A DNA stretch of 5,402 bases from Beijerinckiaceae bacterium (GTDB taxonomy: Bacteria > Pseudomonadota > Alphaproteobacteria > Rhizobiales > Beijerinckiaceae): contig JAKONB010000551.1 in the NCBI GenBank assembly GCA_022702195.1, positions 1 through 5,402 of the forward strand, in the 5' to 3' direction. The notes below the pieces were generated by a model, which was given only the letters and a program-made list of their open reading frames with translations, was not told the DNA's origin and ran no database searches. Of this stretch, positions 4,956-5,402 are shown in pieces. The translations under genes were made by a program, and so were the position numbers. Positions within the stretch are counted from its first letter, which is position 1, and each line of letters starts with the position of its first letter.

Positions 4956-5255
4956 ATGCGCATCAAGACACTCGTCGTCGCCGCTTCGTTGACCCTGTCG
5001 CTGACCGGAGCGGCCTTGGCCCAGACCGCGGCAGGCGGCGGCAGCTCCACCGGCAACATGAACAACCCCGGCAGCGTGAAGAGCAACAGCGAGAAGGACA
5101 TGGAGCGCTCGACCGGTTCGGCGACCGGCAGCACCACCGGCACGGTGGGTGGTCGCGACGGTGGCATGGGCAACATGGGCGGCGGCACGGGAGCCAGCTC
5201 GAACACCGGTGTTGGCCTCGGCGGCGCTGGCGCGGCGCAGGGGCCGCGCCAGTAA
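4956..5255 (+). CDS. Exported Gly/Ser/Thr-rich small protein, 99 residues
   Basis: The protein begins with a textbook Sec signal peptide: MRIK, a hydrophobic core TLVVAASLTLSLTGA, and an ALA-Q cleavage site after residue 22. The mature part of about 77 residues is low-complexity. It has GGGSSTGNMNNPGSVKSNSE, an acidic/basic patch EKDMER at 47-51, Thr/Ser/Gly repeats (STGSATGSTTGT) and a Gly/Met-rich run (GGRDGGMGNMGGG) ending in GAAQGPRQ. It has no cysteine and no enzymatic motif, so it is probably a disordered periplasmic or extracellular protein. ATG 4956 is preferred because GGA at 4946-4948 is spaced 7 bases away and the signal peptide starts there; an in-frame ATG at 4944 would add only METT. 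An EcfG-like site upstream hints at stress induction. Proteins of this composition are common in Methylobacterium-like genomes, but I cannot assign a function. Confidence 0.8.
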   Translation: MRIKTLVVAASLTLSLTGAALAQTAAGGGSSTGNMNNPGSVKSNSEKDMERSTGSATGSTTGTVGGRDGGMGNMGGGTGASSNTGVGLGGAGAAQGPRQ

Positions 5256-5278
5256 CCGGGTCCAACGTCCGGTCGCCG

Positions 5279-5321
5279 AGAGCATTGTTCGCCCAAGGGG
5301 TTGCCGGTTCGGTGTGAGATG
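5279..5321. repeat. Possible degenerate copy of the palindromic repeat
   Basis: The stretch begins AGAGCATTGTTC and continues through GGGG and CCGGTTCGG, sharing its opening seven bases and a CCGGYT block at the same offset with the palindrome at 4370-4416. CGCCCAA (5290-5296) can pair imperfectly with TTCGGTG (5308-5314), one mismatch. The outer arms pair poorly. It sits just after the secreted-protein gene and could act as a 3' hairpin. Confidence 0.25.
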
Positions 5322-5402
5322 AGGCGACCCTCGGTACAGTGCGCGCGCATTTGGACGTGACCCGAGGATCACGGCAGATGCTCCAGAGGGCCGGGGTTTC
5401 CC

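Noticed and set aside
5378..5402. ATG near the right edge starting a frame that runs off the window
   Set aside because: Only eight codons are visible, and GAGG lies about 10 bases upstream; this is not enough to tell a gene start from chance.

Overview
The window is GC-rich and looks like chromosomal or large-replicon DNA from an alphaproteobacterium of the Hyphomicrobiales, most likely Methylobacterium or Methylorubrum. Three things point there: a MucR/Ros-family regulator carrying the serine/aspartate finger variant; the carboxy end of a secreted protein built from HYLxxGxxEGR repeats; and promoter-like sites matching the general-stress sigma factor EcfG (GGAAC, 17 bases, CGTT). The genus is inferred from family resemblance, not from a search.

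Layout. Positions 1-160 hold the end of a repeat-type protein. Positions 211-384 look like a small non-coding inverted-repeat element with a 4-base target duplication. After about 370 bases with no convincing gene, a mucR-like regulator lies on the minus strand (755-1240). A 411-base divergent intergenic region separates it from a DHA2-type MFS drug exporter on the plus strand (1652-3052), which is closed by a strong hairpin. Next are a 49-residue hydrophobic small ORF (3147-3296), a mostly empty stretch, and an 88-residue protein of unknown function (3708-3974) behind an exact EcfG-type promoter and an AGGAGG ribosome binding site. The 690 bases after it contain a frameshifted scrap of an RTX/adhesin-type repeat (about 4139-4263) and a long palindromic repeat (4370-4416). 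The right end holds a 36-residue membrane peptide (4663-4773) and an exported Gly/Ser-rich protein of 99 residues (4956-5255) behind a second, imperfect EcfG-like site.

How the parts relate. The regulator and exporter are divergent neighbours, but nothing in the sequence shows that one controls the other. The two stress-type promoters suggest that the 88-residue and 99-residue proteins could belong to the PhyR-EcfG general stress response. The rest looks like accessory DNA: small genes between repeats and decayed remnants. I see no CRISPR array, rRNA or tRNA, and no multi-gene defence or biosynthetic system. The most interesting content is the small stress-promoter gene, the MITE-like element, the palindromic repeat and the frameshifted repeat-protein remnant.
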